From Nonomuraea deserti (GTDB lineage: Bacteria; Actinomycetota; Actinomycetes; Streptosporangiales; Streptosporangiaceae), in contig NZ_SMKO01000008.1 of assembly GCF_004348685.1 (NCBI RefSeq), forward strand, positions 1 through 64,000: a stretch of DNA of 64,000 bases, given 5' to 3'. Under the pieces are notes generated by a model. The model did no database searches. It was not told the DNA's origin and saw only the letters and a list, made by a program, of their open reading frames with translations. Shown one piece after another: positions 8,572 through 21,459 of the stretch. Made by a program: the position numbers and the translations under genes. Every line of letters begins with the position of its first letter. Positions within the stretch are counted from its first letter, which is position 1.

Positions 8572-9882
8572 TCAGCTGATGGCGTCGGTGAAATCCTTGT
8601 CGCCGTACGGGCCGATCACGGCCAGCGTGAGCGGCCGGTTGAGCACGTCGGCGGCGACCTCGGTGATCTCGTCGGGCGTGACGCCCTCGATGCGCGCCAG
8701 CACCTCGTCCACCGACATCAGCTCGTCGTAGACCAGCTCGTTCTTGCCGATGCGCGACATGCGCGAGCCGGTGTCCTCCAGGCCGAGCACGAGACCGCCG
8801 CGCATCTGGCCCTTGCCGCGCATGATCTCGTCGGCGGTCAGGCCCTCGGCCACCACCCTGGACACCTCGTCGCGGCAGATCTTGAGCACGTCGTCGATCT
8901 TCGAGGGCAGGCAGCCCACGTAGATGCCGAACTGGCCGGTGTCGGCGTAGGCCGAGGTGTAGCTGTAGGCGGAGTAGGCCAGGCCGCGCTTCTCCCTGAT
9001 CTCCTGGAAGAGCCGGGATGACATGCCGCCACCCAGCGCGGCGTTGAGCACGCCGAGCGCGAACCTGCGGTCGTCGGTGCGGGCCATGCCGGTCGTGCCG
9101 AGCACCAGGTTGGCCTGCTCGGTCGGCCGGTCGAGCACCGTGACGCCCGAGCGGGTCTCGGCGCCGGGGCCGCTGGTGCGCGGCGGGGCGAACTCGGCCG
9201 GGCCGTCGAGCATTCCCGCCCGCTCGTAGGCCCTGGTGACCAGCTCGACGACCTCTTCGTGGCGTACGTTGCCCGCGACGGACACGACCGTGCGCCGGGG
9301 CCGGTAGTAGCGGCGGTAGTACTCGGCGATCCGGTCGCGTCCGAGGGTGTTGATCGACTCGACCGTGCCCAGGATGGGCCGCCCGATCGGCGAGTCACCG
9401 TAGAGCGCGGCGGCGAACTGCTCGTGCACCACGTCGGACGGGTCGTCGTCGTGCATGGCGATCTCTTCGAGGATCACCCCGCGTTCCGACTCGACGTCCT
9501 GCTCGGCCACCAGCGAACTGGTCACCACGTCGGCGAGCACGTCGACCGCGATCGGCAGATCCTCATCGAGGACGCGCGCGTAGTAGCAGGTGTACTCCTT
9601 GGCGGTGAAGGCGTTGATCTCACCGCCGATGCCCTCGATGGAGGCGGAGATCTCCATGGCGTCACGCGTGGGGGTGCCCTTGAACAGCAGGTGTTCGAGG
9701 AAATGCGTGGCGCCCATGTGTTCGAGGGCCTCGTCACGCGAGCCTATGCCGACCCACATGCCGACCGCGACGCTGCGCACGGTCGGCATGGTCTCGGTCA
9801 CCACGCGCAGCCCACCCGGCAGGACGGTGCGCCTCACCACCCCGGCGCCGTCTTTGCCGGGGTGCAGCGTCGTCGTGCTCAC
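8572..9882 (-). CDS. M16-family zinc metalloprotease (pitrilysin/MPP-like)
   Basis: 436 residues from GTG at 9882, which is preceded by GAAGGAG; the longer upstream frame overlaps pnp and lacks a ribosome site. The inverted zinc motif H-F-L-E-H is at residues 60-64, and the distal Glu lies in the E-R-G-V-I-L-E-E-I helix. The second half carries R-G-L-A-Y-S-A-Y, the usual inactive-domain motif that helps bind substrate. M16 enzymes cut short peptides in the cytoplasm. The gene follows pnp by 55 bases on the same strand, the conserved rpsO-pnp-M16 order of actinobacteria. Confidence 0.9.
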   Translation of the reverse strand: MSTTTLHPGKDGAGVVRRTVLPGGLRVVTETMPTVRSVAVGMWVGIGSRDEALEHMGATHFLEHLLFKGTPTRDAMEISASIEGIGGEINAFTAKEYTCYYARVLDEDLPIAVDVLADVVTSSLVAEQDVESERGVILEEIAMHDDDPSDVVHEQFAAALYGDSPIGRPILGTVESINTLGRDRIAEYYRRYYRPRRTVVSVAGNVRHEEVVELVTRAYERAGMLDGPAEFAPPRTSGPGAETRSGVTVLDRPTEQANLVLGTTGMARTDDRRFALGVLNAALGGGMSSRLFQEIREKRGLAYSAYSYTSAYADTGQFGIYVGCLPSKIDDVLKICRDEVSRVVAEGLTADEIMRGKGQMRGGLVLGLEDTGSRMSRIGKNELVYDELMSVDEVLARIEGVTPDEITEVAADVLNRPLTLAVIGPYGDKDFTDAIS

Positions 9883-9937
9883 GGAGACTCCTTCGTGAGC
9901 ACGCCGCCGTTGATGATGGTTGCCTGGCTGAGCTCGC

Positions 9938-12271
9938 TCACGAGTTGCGGTCGTCCCCCTCGTTACGGCTGCTGCGCACGCGGGTGCGGGTGCGGCGGGG
10001 CCGCTCGGACCGGTCGTCGGCGGCCTGCGCGGGCTGCTCGGGATCGGCGTCGTCACCCTCGGCGGACCCGGAGGCGGCTTTCGCCTCCTTCTCGGCGGCC
10101 TCCCGCTCGATGACCTCGACCGGCACCAGGGAGAGCTTGCCCCGGCCGTCGATCTCGGCGATCTCCACCTGGATCTTCTCGCCCACGCTCATCACGTCTT
10201 CGACGTTCTCGATGCGCTTGCCGCCGTGCAGCTTGCGGATCTGCGAGACGTGCAGGAGGCCGTCCTTGCCGGGCATGAGCGAGATGAACGAGCCGAAGGC
10301 CGCGATCTTGACGACCGTGCCCAGGTAGCGCTCGCCGACCTCCGGCATGTGCGGATTGGCGATGGCGTTGATCGCCGAACGGGCCGCCTCGGCGGACGGG
10401 CCGTCGGTGGCGCCGATGTAGATCGTGCCGTCGTCCTCGATGGTGATCTCGGCGCCCGTGTCGTCCTGGATCTGGTTGATCATCTTGCCCTTCGGGCCGA
10501 TGACCTCGCCGATCTTGTCGACCGGGACCTTGATGGTGATGATGCGCGGCGCGGTCGGGTTCATCTCCGCCGGGGAGTCGATCGCCTCCTGCATCACGTC
10601 GAGGATCGCCAGGCGGGCGCCCTTGGCCTGCTTGAGCGCGCCGGCCAGCACCGAGGCCGGGATGCCGTCGAGCTTGGTGTCGAGCTGGAGCGCGGTGATG
10701 ACGTCCTTGGTGCCGGCGACCTTGAAGTCCATGTCGCCCATGGCGTCCTCGGCGCCGAGGATGTCGGTCAGCGTGACGTAGGTGTCACCCTCGCCGATCA
10801 GGCCCATCGCGATGCCCGCGACCATCTCCTTGAGCGGCACGCCGGCGTCGAGCAGCGCCATCGTGGAGGCGCAGACCGAGCCCATCGAGGTGGAGCCGTT
10901 GGAGCCGAGCGCCTCGGAGACCTGGCGGATGGCGTACGGGAACTCCTCGCGCGTGGGCAGCACGGGGATCAGCGCCCGCTCGGCGAGCGCGCCGTGGCCG
11001 ATCTCGCGTCGCTTGGGCGAGCCCACCCGGCCGGTCTCGCCGGTGGAGTAGGGGGGGAAGTTGTAGTTGTGCATGTAGCGCTTGGTCCGCTCGGGGTTGA
11101 GCGTGTCGATGACCTGCTCCATGCGCAGCATGTTGAGCGTGGTGATGCCCAGGATCTGGGTCTCGCCGCGCTCGAACAGCGCTGAGCCGTGCACCCGGGG
11201 CACCACGTGCACCTCGGCCGACAGGGCGCGGATGTCCTTGGTGCCGCGGCCGTCGATGCGGACGCCCTCCTTGATGACCCGCTCGCGCATGAGCTTCTTC
11301 ATCGCCGAGCGGAACGCGGCGGAGATCTCCTTCTCGCGGCCCTCGAACTCGGGCAGGAGCTTCTCGGCGGCCAGCGCCTTGACCTTGTCGAGTTCGTTCT
11401 CGCGCTCCTGCTTGCCGGCGATGGTCAGCGCGGCGGCCAGCTCGGTCCTCACCGCGGCCTCGACCGCGTCGTAGACGTCGTCCTGGTAGTCGAGGTAGAC
11501 CGGGTATTCGGCCGTCTCCTTGGCCGCGACCCGCGCGATGCGCGCCTGCGCCTCGCACAGCACCTTGATGAAGGGCTTGGCGGCATCGAGGCCCTGGGCC
11601 ACGGTCTCCTCGGTCGGCGCGACGGCGCCGTCGGCGACCAGCTTGAGCGTGTCCTTCGTGGACTCGGCCTCGACCATCATGATCGCGACATCGCCGTCGG
11701 CCAGCACGCGGCCCGCCACGACCATGTCGAACGTGGCCCGCTCCAGCTCGTGGTGTGTCGGGAACGCCACCCACTGGCCGTCGATCAGCGCGACGCGCAC
11801 GCCGCCGATCGGGCCGGAGAACGGCAGGCCGGCGAGCTGGGTGGACAGCGACGCGGCGTTGATCGCCACCACGTCGTAGAGGTGGTCAGGGTTGAGCGCC
11901 ATCACGGTGGCGACGACCTGGATCTCGTTGCGCAGCCCCTTGACGAAGGACGGGCGCAGCGGCCGGTCGATCAGGCGGCAGGTGAGGATGGCGTCCTCGG
12001 AAGGACGGCCCTCACGGCGGAAGAACGAGCCGGGGATGCGGCCAGCGGCGTACATGCGCTCTTCGACGTCGACCGTGAGCGGGAAGAAGTCGAGGTTCTC
12101 CTTGGGCGACTTGGACGCGGTGGTAGCGGAAAGCACCATCGTGTCGTTGTCGAGGTAGGCGACGGCGGAACCCGCCGCCTGGCGTGCGATACGGCCGGTC
12201 TCGAACCGGATCGTGCGCGTGCCGAACGAGCCGTTGTCTATGACGGCTTCAGCAGTGTGGACACCCTCCAC
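9938..12271 (-). CDS. pnp: Polyribonucleotide nucleotidyltransferase
   Basis: 777 residues. PNPase degrades RNA 3'-to-5' by phosphorolysis and in actinomycetes can also add 3' tails. Two RNase PH-like domains flank a helical domain. A KH domain follows ([14 protein letters not shown]), then an S1 domain ([13 protein letters not shown]), and finally an acidic/basic disordered tail rich in Arg, Glu and Ala. The tail of about 50 residues resembles the degradosome/RNA-binding tails of other actinobacterial PNPases. It lies 286 bases downstream of rpsO on the same strand, with a terminator-like hairpin between that probably reduces readthrough. Confidence 0.97.
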   Translation of the reverse strand: MEGVHTAEAVIDNGSFGTRTIRFETGRIARQAAGSAVAYLDNDTMVLSATTASKSPKENLDFFPLTVDVEERMYAAGRIPGSFFRREGRPSEDAILTCRLIDRPLRPSFVKGLRNEIQVVATVMALNPDHLYDVVAINAASLSTQLAGLPFSGPIGGVRVALIDGQWVAFPTHHELERATFDMVVAGRVLADGDVAIMMVEAESTKDTLKLVADGAVAPTEETVAQGLDAAKPFIKVLCEAQARIARVAAKETAEYPVYLDYQDDVYDAVEAAVRTELAAALTIAGKQERENELDKVKALAAEKLLPEFEGREKEISAAFRSAMKKLMRERVIKEGVRIDGRGTKDIRALSAEVHVVPRVHGSALFERGETQILGITTLNMLRMEQVIDTLNPERTKRYMHNYNFPPYSTGETGRVGSPKRREIGHGALAERALIPVLPTREEFPYAIRQVSEALGSNGSTSMGSVCASTMALLDAGVPLKEMVAGIAMGLIGEGDTYVTLTDILGAEDAMGDMDFKVAGTKDVITALQLDTKLDGIPASVLAGALKQAKGARLAILDVMQEAIDSPAEMNPTAPRIITIKVPVDKIGEVIGPKGKMINQIQDDTGAEITIEDDGTIYIGATDGPSAEAARSAINAIANPHMPEVGERYLGTVVKIAAFGSFISLMPGKDGLLHVSQIRKLHGGKRIENVEDVMSVGEKIQVEIAEIDGRGKLSLVPVEVIEREAAEKEAKAASGSAEGDDADPEQPAQAADDRSERPRRTRTRVRSSRNEGDDRNS

Positions 12272-12502
12272 GGGGGACCTCCTTGTGGTCGGTCTCCCGC
12301 GCCCTTTTTCTCACCGGCACCCTCGTTAGGTGCAGCGCCGGTCTTCGATCGAAGCGCCCGGTCTTTCCTACCGGAAGCCACTACCGAGGACCGGCCCGCA
12401 GGCGTCGCGGGTCGCATGGTGCTAAGCGGACGCGGGGGCTGTGTGTCTCGGATCTTCAGTTGTACGCCGGGCGCGGGATGCGTTCGTCGCCACGCGCCCG
12501 GA

Positions 12503-12522
12503 CATATGGCTGCGGCCATATG
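12503..12522. promoter_or_regulatory. Perfect 8-base palindromic arms upstream of pnp
   Basis: CATATGGC-TGCG-GCCATATG lies immediately downstream (in transcription sense) of the rpsO terminator and about 230 bases before pnp. It could be an operator, a second hairpin, or an RNase III-type processing site in the rpsO-pnp spacer. The function is not determined. Confidence 0.4.
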
Positions 12523-12524
12523 CG

Positions 12525-12552
12525 AAGGGAGCGGCGCGGACGCCGCTCCCTT
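12525..12552 (-). terminator. Terminator after rpsO
   Basis: AAGGGAGCGGCG (12525-12536) and its complement (12541-12552) with a four-base loop form a perfect 12-base stem, five bases past the rpsO stop. Confidence 0.8.
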
Positions 12553-12557
12553 TCATG

Positions 12558-12827
12558 CTATCGGCGCAGGCCGAGCCGCTCGATGAGCGAACGGTAGCGC
12601 TGGATGTCGACCTTCTGCAGGTATTTCAGCAAGCGGCGCCGGCGGCCGACGAGCAGCAGCAGGCCACGACGGCTGTGGTGGTCGTGCTTGTGCGTCTTCA
12701 GGTGCTCGGTGAGCTCGCTGATGCGCTTGCTGAGCAGGGCGATCTGAACCTCGGGCGACCCGGTGTCGCCTTCGGCCGTCGCGTATTCGCTGATGATGGA
12801 CTTCTTGGCAGCGGTGTCGAGGGACAC
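12558..12827 (-). CDS. rpsO: 30S ribosomal protein S15
   Basis: 89 residues from GTG at 12827, preceded by AAAGGAG. The longer frame upstream crosses non-coding leader. S15 binds the central domain of 16S rRNA early in 30S assembly. The 16S-binding pattern is complete: D-T-G-S-P-E-V-Q-I, then [19 protein letters not shown], then R-R-R-L-L-K-Y-L. The length is exactly that of bacterial S15. It lies between ribF (upstream) and pnp (downstream), the classic arrangement. Confidence 0.98.
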   Translation of the reverse strand: MSLDTAAKKSIISEYATAEGDTGSPEVQIALLSKRISELTEHLKTHKHDHHSRRGLLLLVGRRRRLLKYLQKVDIQRYRSLIERLGLRR

Positions 12828-13021
12828 GGCTCTCCTTTGAGCTACGGGCACGCACGAGTGATGGTGAGTGTGCGAACGACCGTGCGTGCCTACAGTCGCC
12901 GCGTGAAGGCCTTCATGGGCAGCGCGCAGCACCGCCGCTACAGAGCCGACATGCAAGGTTACCACCTTGCGCAGGGTCGTCGGGACACACGGCGCGGGAC
13001 ACGCGGAGGCCGGGTCGGAGG

Positions 13022-13960
13022 TCAGCCGGTGATCCTCCGGGTGGCCTCGACGTCGGCGTGGATCTGGGCGATCAGCGCTTCGATCGACTCGAAGCGGGTG
13101 TTGCCGCGCAGCCGCGCCGCGAACTCGACCGCGACGTGCGCGCCGTACAGCTCCAGGTCGTCGCGGTCGAGCGCGTACGCCTCGACGGTGCGCGGCACGC
13201 CCTCGAACGTCGGATTGGTGCCGACCGAGATCGCCGCCGGCCACCGCTCGCCCTCGTAGAGGGCGGGCAGGTTGGCGACGGGCACGCACTCCAGCCAGCC
13301 GGCGTAGACCCCGTCGGCCGGGATCGCGGTGTGCGGGGGCGTCTCCACGTTGGCGGTCGGGAAACCGAGCTGCCGCCCCCGCTGGTAGCCGCGCACGACC
13401 ACGCCCTCCACGCGGTGCGGCCGCCCGAGCCGCTCGCTCGCGCCCTCGACGTCGCCGGCCACGAGCAGTTCGCGGACGGCGGTCGAGGAGACGCCGTCGA
13501 GCAGGGGCACGGCCTCCACCTCGAAATCGTATTTATCGCCCAGCGTCCGCAATGTCTGGACGTCTCCGCTGGCTTCATGCCCGAACACGAAGTCCTCCCC
13601 CACGACCACGACCGCGGACCGCAGCCGCTCGGCCGCCACGCTCTGGACGAAGTCGTCAGGGCTGGTCCGCTGCAGCGCGAGGGTGAACTCCACCACGTCG
13701 ACCTCGTCGACCCCCAGCCCGGCCAGCAGCTCGCCCCTGCGCCGCAGGCTGGTGAGCCGGTGCGGGTGCGACCCCGGTCGTACGACCTCCTCGGGATGCG
13801 GCTCGAAGGTGACCGCGACGCTCCGCAACCCTCGCTCGCGGGCGACGGCCACCGCGCGCTCGATCACCCGCCGGTGCCCGCGGTGCACCCCGTCGAACAC
13901 GCCGATGGTGACGACAGACCTTCCCGAACCCTGCACGCCAGGCCCCATTCGCTCGTCCAC
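13022..13960 (-). CDS. ribF: Bifunctional riboflavin kinase/FAD synthetase
   Basis: 312 residues. The enzyme converts riboflavin to FMN and then FAD. The N-terminal adenylyltransferase domain shows [10 protein letters not shown] (an HxGH-type motif) and V-G-E-D-F-V-F-G. The C-terminal kinase domain shows G-F-P-T-A-N and the N-P-T-F-E-G motif. A start at ATG 13948 (MGPGVQGSG) is an alternative to GTG 13960. It follows the truB region by about 1.2 kb but is separated from it by an oppositely oriented methyltransferase gene, unlike the direct truB-ribF linkage in Streptomyces. Confidence 0.95.
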   Translation of the reverse strand: MDERMGPGVQGSGRSVVTIGVFDGVHRGHRRVIERAVAVARERGLRSVAVTFEPHPEEVVRPGSHPHRLTSLRRRGELLAGLGVDEVDVVEFTLALQRTSPDDFVQSVAAERLRSAVVVVGEDFVFGHEASGDVQTLRTLGDKYDFEVEAVPLLDGVSSTAVRELLVAGDVEGASERLGRPHRVEGVVVRGYQRGRQLGFPTANVETPPHTAIPADGVYAGWLECVPVANLPALYEGERWPAAISVGTNPTFEGVPRTVEAYALDRDDLELYGAHVAVEFAARLRGNTRFESIEALIAQIHADVEATRRITG

Positions 13961-14076
13961 GGATCAACCGCACCCAAGCCTGCCATGCGCGTCGCGGTCG
14001 CCCGCAACCCAGGGGGTCGTCACCGCGCCGGCTCGTCCCGGCGACCTTCCTCCGTCAACGGATAGGATCGGGCATC

Positions 14077-15096
14077 GTGCCTCGTTACGCGCTTCTGATC
14101 CTGCCCGCCTTCAACCGGGTCTACGCCGAGAGCTCCGTCCGGCTGACCCGCAACGAGCTGGCCGTCTTCAGCGCGCGCGGCCTCGGCGGGCAGGTGGCGG
14201 CCGGCGACGAGACCGTCATCGGCGGCGTCCCCTACGTGACGTTCGAGACGGCTGAGCCGCTGGCGGAGCCGCACCTCTCGCTGCTGTCGAATCTCTCCTC
14301 CGTCTACGCCCTGTTCGGCGTGGAGGGCGAGTTGCTCAGGCCGCTGACCGCGCGCCCGCTCGACCGGCTCAGCAGCGACCTGATCACCATCCAGAAATAC
14401 GCCGGCAAGACCAACGAACACTTCACCAAGCTGCTGCTCAACGTCACCGCGCTGGCCACGGGCAAGGGGCTGGGCGAGCGGCTGGCGGTGTTCGACCCGA
14501 TGTGCGGCCGCGGCACGACCCTCAACCAGGCCCTCATGTACGGCTACGACGCCTACGGCCTCGACGTCGACGGCAAGGACTTCGAGGCCTACGCCGCTTT
14601 CATCAAGACCTGGCTGCGCAACAAGCGGCTCAAGCACACCGCCGAGACCGTGCCGGTGCGCCGCGAGCGGGCGCTGGCCGGGCGGCGGCTCAACGTCACG
14701 TTCGGCCTGTCGAAAGAGGCGTTCAAGGCCGGCGACGTGCAGCGCCTGACCGTGGTCAACGCCGACACGCTCAAGAGCCGCGAGTTCTTCAAGCCGCGCT
14801 CGTTCGACGTCGTGGCGACCGACGCCCCCTACGGTGTCCAGCACGGCAGCAAGGGCGGCGGCGGGTTGTCGCGCAGCCCCATGGAGCTGCTGAGCAGGGC
14901 CGTGCCCGGCTGGGCCGAGCTGCTGCGCCCCGGCGGCGCGATGGGCATCGCCTGGAACACCTACGGCGGCAAGCGCGCCGAGCTGGCCAGGATCCTCACC
15001 GGCGCCGGCCTGGACGTGCTGGACTATCCCGACTTCGAGCACTGGGTCGACCAGGCGATCGTGCGTGACATCATCGTCGCCCGCAAACCTGCCTGA
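14077..15096 (+). CDS. TRM11/RlmK-like SAM-dependent RNA methyltransferase
   Basis: 339 residues from GTG. The C-terminal Rossmann methyltransferase has motif I as D-P-M-C-G-R-G-T-T-L-N-Q-A and the amino-methylating motif IV as T-D-A-P-Y-G-V, a variant of D-P-P-Y. This combination is typical of enzymes making N2-methylguanosine in tRNA or rRNA (TRM11/Trm14 group). The N-terminal ~130 residues lack a clear THUMP match by eye but occupy its place. Whether the target is tRNA or rRNA cannot be told. It is inserted between ribF and truB on the opposite strand. Confidence 0.75.
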   Translation: MPRYALLILPAFNRVYAESSVRLTRNELAVFSARGLGGQVAAGDETVIGGVPYVTFETAEPLAEPHLSLLSNLSSVYALFGVEGELLRPLTARPLDRLSSDLITIQKYAGKTNEHFTKLLLNVTALATGKGLGERLAVFDPMCGRGTTLNQALMYGYDAYGLDVDGKDFEAYAAFIKTWLRNKRLKHTAETVPVRRERALAGRRLNVTFGLSKEAFKAGDVQRLTVVNADTLKSREFFKPRSFDVVATDAPYGVQHGSKGGGGLSRSPMELLSRAVPGWAELLRPGGAMGIAWNTYGGKRAELARILTGAGLDVLDYPDFEHWVDQAIVRDIIVARKPA

Positions 15097-15152
15097 CCGC
15101 GCTCACCCCGCGAAAATACCGGCAAGCTCCCTGACCGCGCTCAGCCCGCGAA
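15092..15152. repeat. Direct repeat spanning the methyltransferase/truB convergent ends
   Basis: Two 23-base copies (15092-15114 and 15130-15152) differ at one position. The right copy contains the last codons and stop of truB; the left copy overlaps the methyltransferase stop. This looks like a short duplication of the truB 3' end. Confidence 0.7.
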
Positions 15153-16013
15153 GACGGCGATCGGCTTGGCGAGCGCGCCCCGCTCCTCCACGAGCGCGAG
15201 CAGCTCGCCGTCCGGCCCGAACACGCCGATCGGCCCCGCGCCGAGCCCCGTGGCGGGCAGCCGGCCGCCGTGCCCGATCACGCGCGCCTCCTCCGCGGTG
15301 ACGTCCCTGCGCGGGAAGGCCGCCGCGACCGCCGCGCCGATCGGCAGGATCTCGCACTCCTCGGCGAGCTGCTCGACCGTCCTGGCCAGCGACAGGTCGT
15401 AGGGGCCCACCCGGGTGCGCCGCAGCCGCGTCAGGTGGCCTCCGACGCCGAGCTCCGCCCCGAGGTCGCGCGCCAGCGCGCGGATGTAGGTGCCGCTTGA
15501 GCAGGTCACGACCGCGTCGACGTCCACGGCCTCGTCGCCGGCCCTGATGTCCAGCACCTGGAACTCGCTCACCGTCACCGGCCTGGCCTGCAGCTCGACC
15601 GTCTCGCCCGCGCGCGCCCTCTTGTAGGCCCGCTGCCCGTCGACCTTGATCGCGCTGACCTGGGGCGGGATCTGCATGATAGCGCCCGTCAGCGCCGTGA
15701 CGCCCTTGTGGATCTCAGCCGGGGTGACGGCCGAGGCCGGGACCGAGGCGGTGACCTCGCCCTCGGCGTCGTCGGTGTTGGTGCTCACGCCGAGCCTGAT
15801 CGTGGCTTCGTAGACCTTCTCCGTCAGCGCCAGATGACCGAGCAGCCTGGTCGCCTTCTCCACGCCGACCACCAGCACGCCCGTCGCCATCGGATCGAGC
15901 GTGCCCGCGTGCCCCACGCGGCGAGTGCCCGCGACGCGCCGCATCTTGGCCACCACGTCGTGGGACGTCCAGCCGTCCGGCTTGTCGACGACGATCAGAC
16001 CGCTCTGAGCCAT
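15141..16013 (-). CDS. truB: tRNA pseudouridine(55) synthase
   Basis: 290 residues from ATG at 16013. TruB makes pseudouridine 55 in the T-loop of nearly all tRNAs. The catalytic motif G-H-A-G-T-L-D-P-M-A-T-G places the nucleophile at Asp40. S-S-G-T-Y-I-R-A-L-A-R-D-L-G and the K-x-x-G-x-R-A-Y-K-R motif are also present. The C-terminus carries a PUA-like tail. Its start overlaps the stop of the upstream DHH phosphoesterase gene (TGATG), so the two are translationally coupled in the ribosome-maturation operon. Confidence 0.96.
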   Translation of the reverse strand: MAQSGLIVVDKPDGWTSHDVVAKMRRVAGTRRVGHAGTLDPMATGVLVVGVEKATRLLGHLALTEKVYEATIRLGVSTNTDDAEGEVTASVPASAVTPAEIHKGVTALTGAIMQIPPQVSAIKVDGQRAYKRARAGETVELQARPVTVSEFQVLDIRAGDEAVDVDAVVTCSSGTYIRALARDLGAELGVGGHLTRLRRTRVGPYDLSLARTVEQLAEECEILPIGAAVAAAFPRRDVTAEEARVIGHGGRLPATGLGAGPIGVFGPDGELLALVEERGALAKPIAVFAG

Positions 16014-17050
16014 CAGGCCTTCCTCAGCTCTCGCCGGAACTTCACCATCGTGTCCTCCACGCTGTCCTGGGAGGTGTAGCCGGCCGCGTTGTGGTGCCCG
16101 CCGCCGCCCAGCGCCGCGCACACGGCGGCGACGTCGACGGCTCCCTTGGACCGGGTGGACACCTGCCAGTAGCCCTGGTCGTCCTCCTTGAGCACCACCG
16201 CGACCTCGGCCTCGTCGGTGCGCCGCAGGATGTCGATGACGCCTTCGAGCTCGGAGTAAGGCAGCCCGTACGCGGCCCGGTCGACCTGCGACACGTACGT
16301 CCACACGAGCCCGTCCTCCAGCGTCACCCGCTCCAGCGCCCCTGCCAGCACCTTGAGATAGCCGAAGGGGGAACGGTCCCACAGCTCACGGGCGATCTCG
16401 TCGGTGCGCAGCCCGGTGGCGACCAGCCTCGCCGCCATGTGGTGCACGGCGGGCGTGGTCGTGGAGTGGCGGAACGATCCGGTGTCGGTCACCAGGCCCG
16501 CGTACAGGCAGGTGGCGATGTCGCGGTCGAGCTGCCCGCCGAGCCGGTAGATCAGCTCCTCGGCCAGCATGGCCGTGGCCGCGGCCGCGGAGTCGATGAG
16601 GCTGAGCGTGCCGAACTCCCCCTCGTTGGAGGGGTGGTGGTCGACCACGATGACCTCACGGGCTCTGGCGGTGCTGGCGCCCAGGAGCCCCAGCCGCTGG
16701 AACGTCGACGAGTCGAACGTGATCATCAGGTCGGGGGACTCGGGGAACTCCTCCGGCGGCACCAGCATCTCCTGCCCCGGCAGGAACCGCAGCAGCCGCG
16801 GCACCACGAAGTGGTGGTCGCCGAACGACGTCACCACCCGCTTGCCCATCGAACGCAGCGTGAACGCGACGGCCAGCATCGAGCCGAGCGCGTCGCCGTC
16901 GGGGGTCACGTGGCAGGCCATGGCCACCTCGTCGGCCTGCCGGATCAGATGCAGCGCCCGGCTCCAGGCGGCCTCGGGAACCGCGCACTCGTCCGGTGGC
17001 CGCCCGTTGACCCGGGGCGGCTCCGCCCTGTCGCGTACGTCGGGCGTCAC
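16013..17050 (-). CDS. nrnA: DHH-family phosphoesterase, nanoRNase/pAp phosphatase type
   Basis: 345 residues from GTG. NrnA-type enzymes degrade RNA oligomers of 2-5 nucleotides and dephosphorylate pAp. The DHH domain shows D-G-D-A-L-G-S (51-57), D-S-S and V-D-H-H-P-S-N (near 136-142). The DHHA1 domain ends with [10 protein letters not shown]. It overlaps rbfA by four bases (GTGA) at its start and truB at its stop, a tightly packed operon. Cyclic-di-AMP/pApA activity is also known in relatives, so the exact substrate preference is inferred. Confidence 0.88.
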   Translation of the reverse strand: MTPDVRDRAEPPRVNGRPPDECAVPEAAWSRALHLIRQADEVAMACHVTPDGDALGSMLAVAFTLRSMGKRVVTSFGDHHFVVPRLLRFLPGQEMLVPPEEFPESPDLMITFDSSTFQRLGLLGASTARAREVIVVDHHPSNEGEFGTLSLIDSAAAATAMLAEELIYRLGGQLDRDIATCLYAGLVTDTGSFRHSTTTPAVHHMAARLVATGLRTDEIARELWDRSPFGYLKVLAGALERVTLEDGLVWTYVSQVDRAAYGLPYSELEGVIDILRRTDEAEVAVVLKEDDQGYWQVSTRSKGAVDVAAVCAALGGGGHHNAAGYTSQDSVEDTMVKFRRELRKA

Positions 17051-17508
17051 GCCTGGTCGTCCCCACCAGCGGCACCCCCGTCTTCGCCCTCGTCGGGCTT
17101 GCGGTAGGGGTCGGCTTCGCCCGCGTAGGTGGCGCTCTGGGCCTGCCGTGCCACCTCGGCGTCGCGTGCCCTGGCGGCGTTGATCAGATCGTCGAGCTGA
17201 CGCGCGCTGTCGGGCAGCGGGTCATGCTTGAAGGTCAGCGTGGGGGTGAAGCGGACGCCGGTCTGGCGTCCGACCTCGGAGCGGATGATGCCCTTGGCGC
17301 TCTCGAGGGCCGCGGCGCTGTCGGCCCGCTCGGCCTCCGAGCCGAACACCGTGTAGAACACCGTCGCCTCACGCAGGTCAGCGGTGATGCGCGTGTCGGT
17401 CACGGTGACGAAGCCCAAACGCGGATCCTTGATCCGGCGCTCCAGCATCTCGGCGACGATCTGCTGGATGCGGTCGGCGAGCTTGCGCGCTCGTGCGGCA
17501 TCCACCAT
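17047..17508 (-). CDS. rbfA: Ribosome-binding factor A
   Basis: 153 residues from ATG at 17508, with GGGGAG seven bases before it. RbfA is a KH-like protein that binds the 5' domain of 16S rRNA during late or cold-stress 30S maturation. The start [16 protein letters not shown] and the core [12 protein letters not shown] are family signatures. The C-terminal ~35 residues are an acidic, Gly-rich tail as in other actinobacteria. It lies between DUF503 and nrnA in the conserved order. Confidence 0.95.
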   Translation of the reverse strand: MVDAARARKLADRIQQIVAEMLERRIKDPRLGFVTVTDTRITADLREATVFYTVFGSEAERADSAAALESAKGIIRSEVGRQTGVRFTPTLTFKHDPLPDSARQLDDLINAARARDAEVARQAQSATYAGEADPYRKPDEGEDGGAAGGDDQA

Positions 17509-17548
17509 GGTTCGCTCCCCCTCACGCACGACCTGGCCGTGCAGTCGT

Positions 17549-17845
17549 TCAATCTTCGTCGGTGTAGAGCCGGTGCCGGGCCGACAGCAGCTCGATCTCA
17601 GGGCGGAAGGCCACCAGCCGCTCGCAGGCGTCCAGCACTTCCTTGCAGTTTCCCGCTGAGGCGGAGACCACCGCGATGCCGATTTCCGCCCTGCGGTGCA
17701 GGTCGAGATGGCCGGTCTCAGCCACCGCGACGCCGGGATAACGGCGCTGGACCTCGGCGATCAACGGGCGTACGGCAGAGCGCTTCTGCTTCAGCGATCG
17801 CACGTCGCCGAGCAGGACGTCCAGGGTCAAGGCACCCACATACAT
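17549..17845 (-). CDS. DUF503 (YlxP-like) protein
   Basis: 98 residues beginning [12 protein letters not shown]. The S-L-K-Q-K-R-S stretch and H-x-D-L-H segment are typical of DUF503. Homologues (YlxP in Bacillus) sit between infB and rbfA and are linked to ribosome assembly, with no proven biochemical role. Here it lies 40 bases before rbfA and 120 bases after infB, separated from infB by a strong hairpin. Confidence 0.88.
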   Translation of the reverse strand: MYVGALTLDVLLGDVRSLKQKRSAVRPLIAEVQRRYPGVAVAETGHLDLHRRAEIGIAVVSASAGNCKEVLDACERLVAFRPEIELLSARHRLYTDED

Positions 17846-17926
17846 CGTTGGCTACCACCGCTTGTCCTGGTGGGGTGGACGCACGACCGGCCTGCTGCGG
17901 TGGGGACCAGGCCAGGGCGTGCGAGA

Positions 17927-17955
17927 GGCGCCCGGCGGATGTCCCGCCGGGCGCC
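17927..17955 (-). terminator. Hairpin after infB
   Basis: GGCGCCCGGCGG (17927-17938) and its complement (17944-17955) with a five-base loop, ten bases beyond the infB stop. It likely attenuates transcription into DUF503-rbfA. Confidence 0.75.
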
Positions 17956-17965
17956 CGGCCGCGCG

Positions 17966-21034
<3,069 letters not shown>

Positions 21035-21159
21035 TGCACTCCCTTACTCGGCCCGGGAGGCTGGCTGTGCCGTCCGGACCGTCGCTACCTTGACGTCTTC
21101 ATCGCCGCGTGCTCATCAGGCGCTCATAGCAATCTGACTCCGCCCATCAACTCGGCGTC

Positions 21160-21459
21160 CTACATGACATTTCGTGGTTCTCCTTCCAGGTGCGCCCGCA
21201 CGCGCGAGACGTCAAGCGGCCCCGGCACGCGGAACGCGCGCGGGAACGCTCGGCGACGCTCGGCAAGCTCCAGACAACTCGCGGACGGGTGCAGCGATGC
21301 ACCACGCCCGGGGAGCCGTCCTCGCAGGTCGGGGACCACGTGGTCTTCGACCCGCACCAGGCGGAGCAGCTCGGACTTAGCCGTGCGAACCCTGCAGCCC
21401 ACACAGGTGCGCTGTGGGGCGGCCAGGCCACCATATTCCAGCTTACCGTGTCGACGCAT
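21160..21459 (-). CDS. ylxR: YlxR-family RNA-binding protein (DUF448)
   Basis: 99 residues. The signature R-T-C-V-G-C-R lies at residues 17-23, followed by the basic core of DUF448. YlxR proteins occur between nusA and infB; they are small nucleic-acid binding proteins, and in Bacillus they influence RNase P and transcription. The start at 21459 overlaps the nusA 3' end by 17 bases in another frame, implying translational coupling. Confidence 0.9.
   Translation of the reverse strand: MRRHGKLEYGGLAAPQRTCVGCRVRTAKSELLRLVRVEDHVVPDLRGRLPGRGASLHPSASCLELAERRRAFPRAFRVPGPLDVSRVRAHLEGEPRNVM

Noticed and set aside
10226-12586. Long + strand frames opposite pnp
   Set aside because: High-GC shadow frames; pnp on the minus strand has all its domains.
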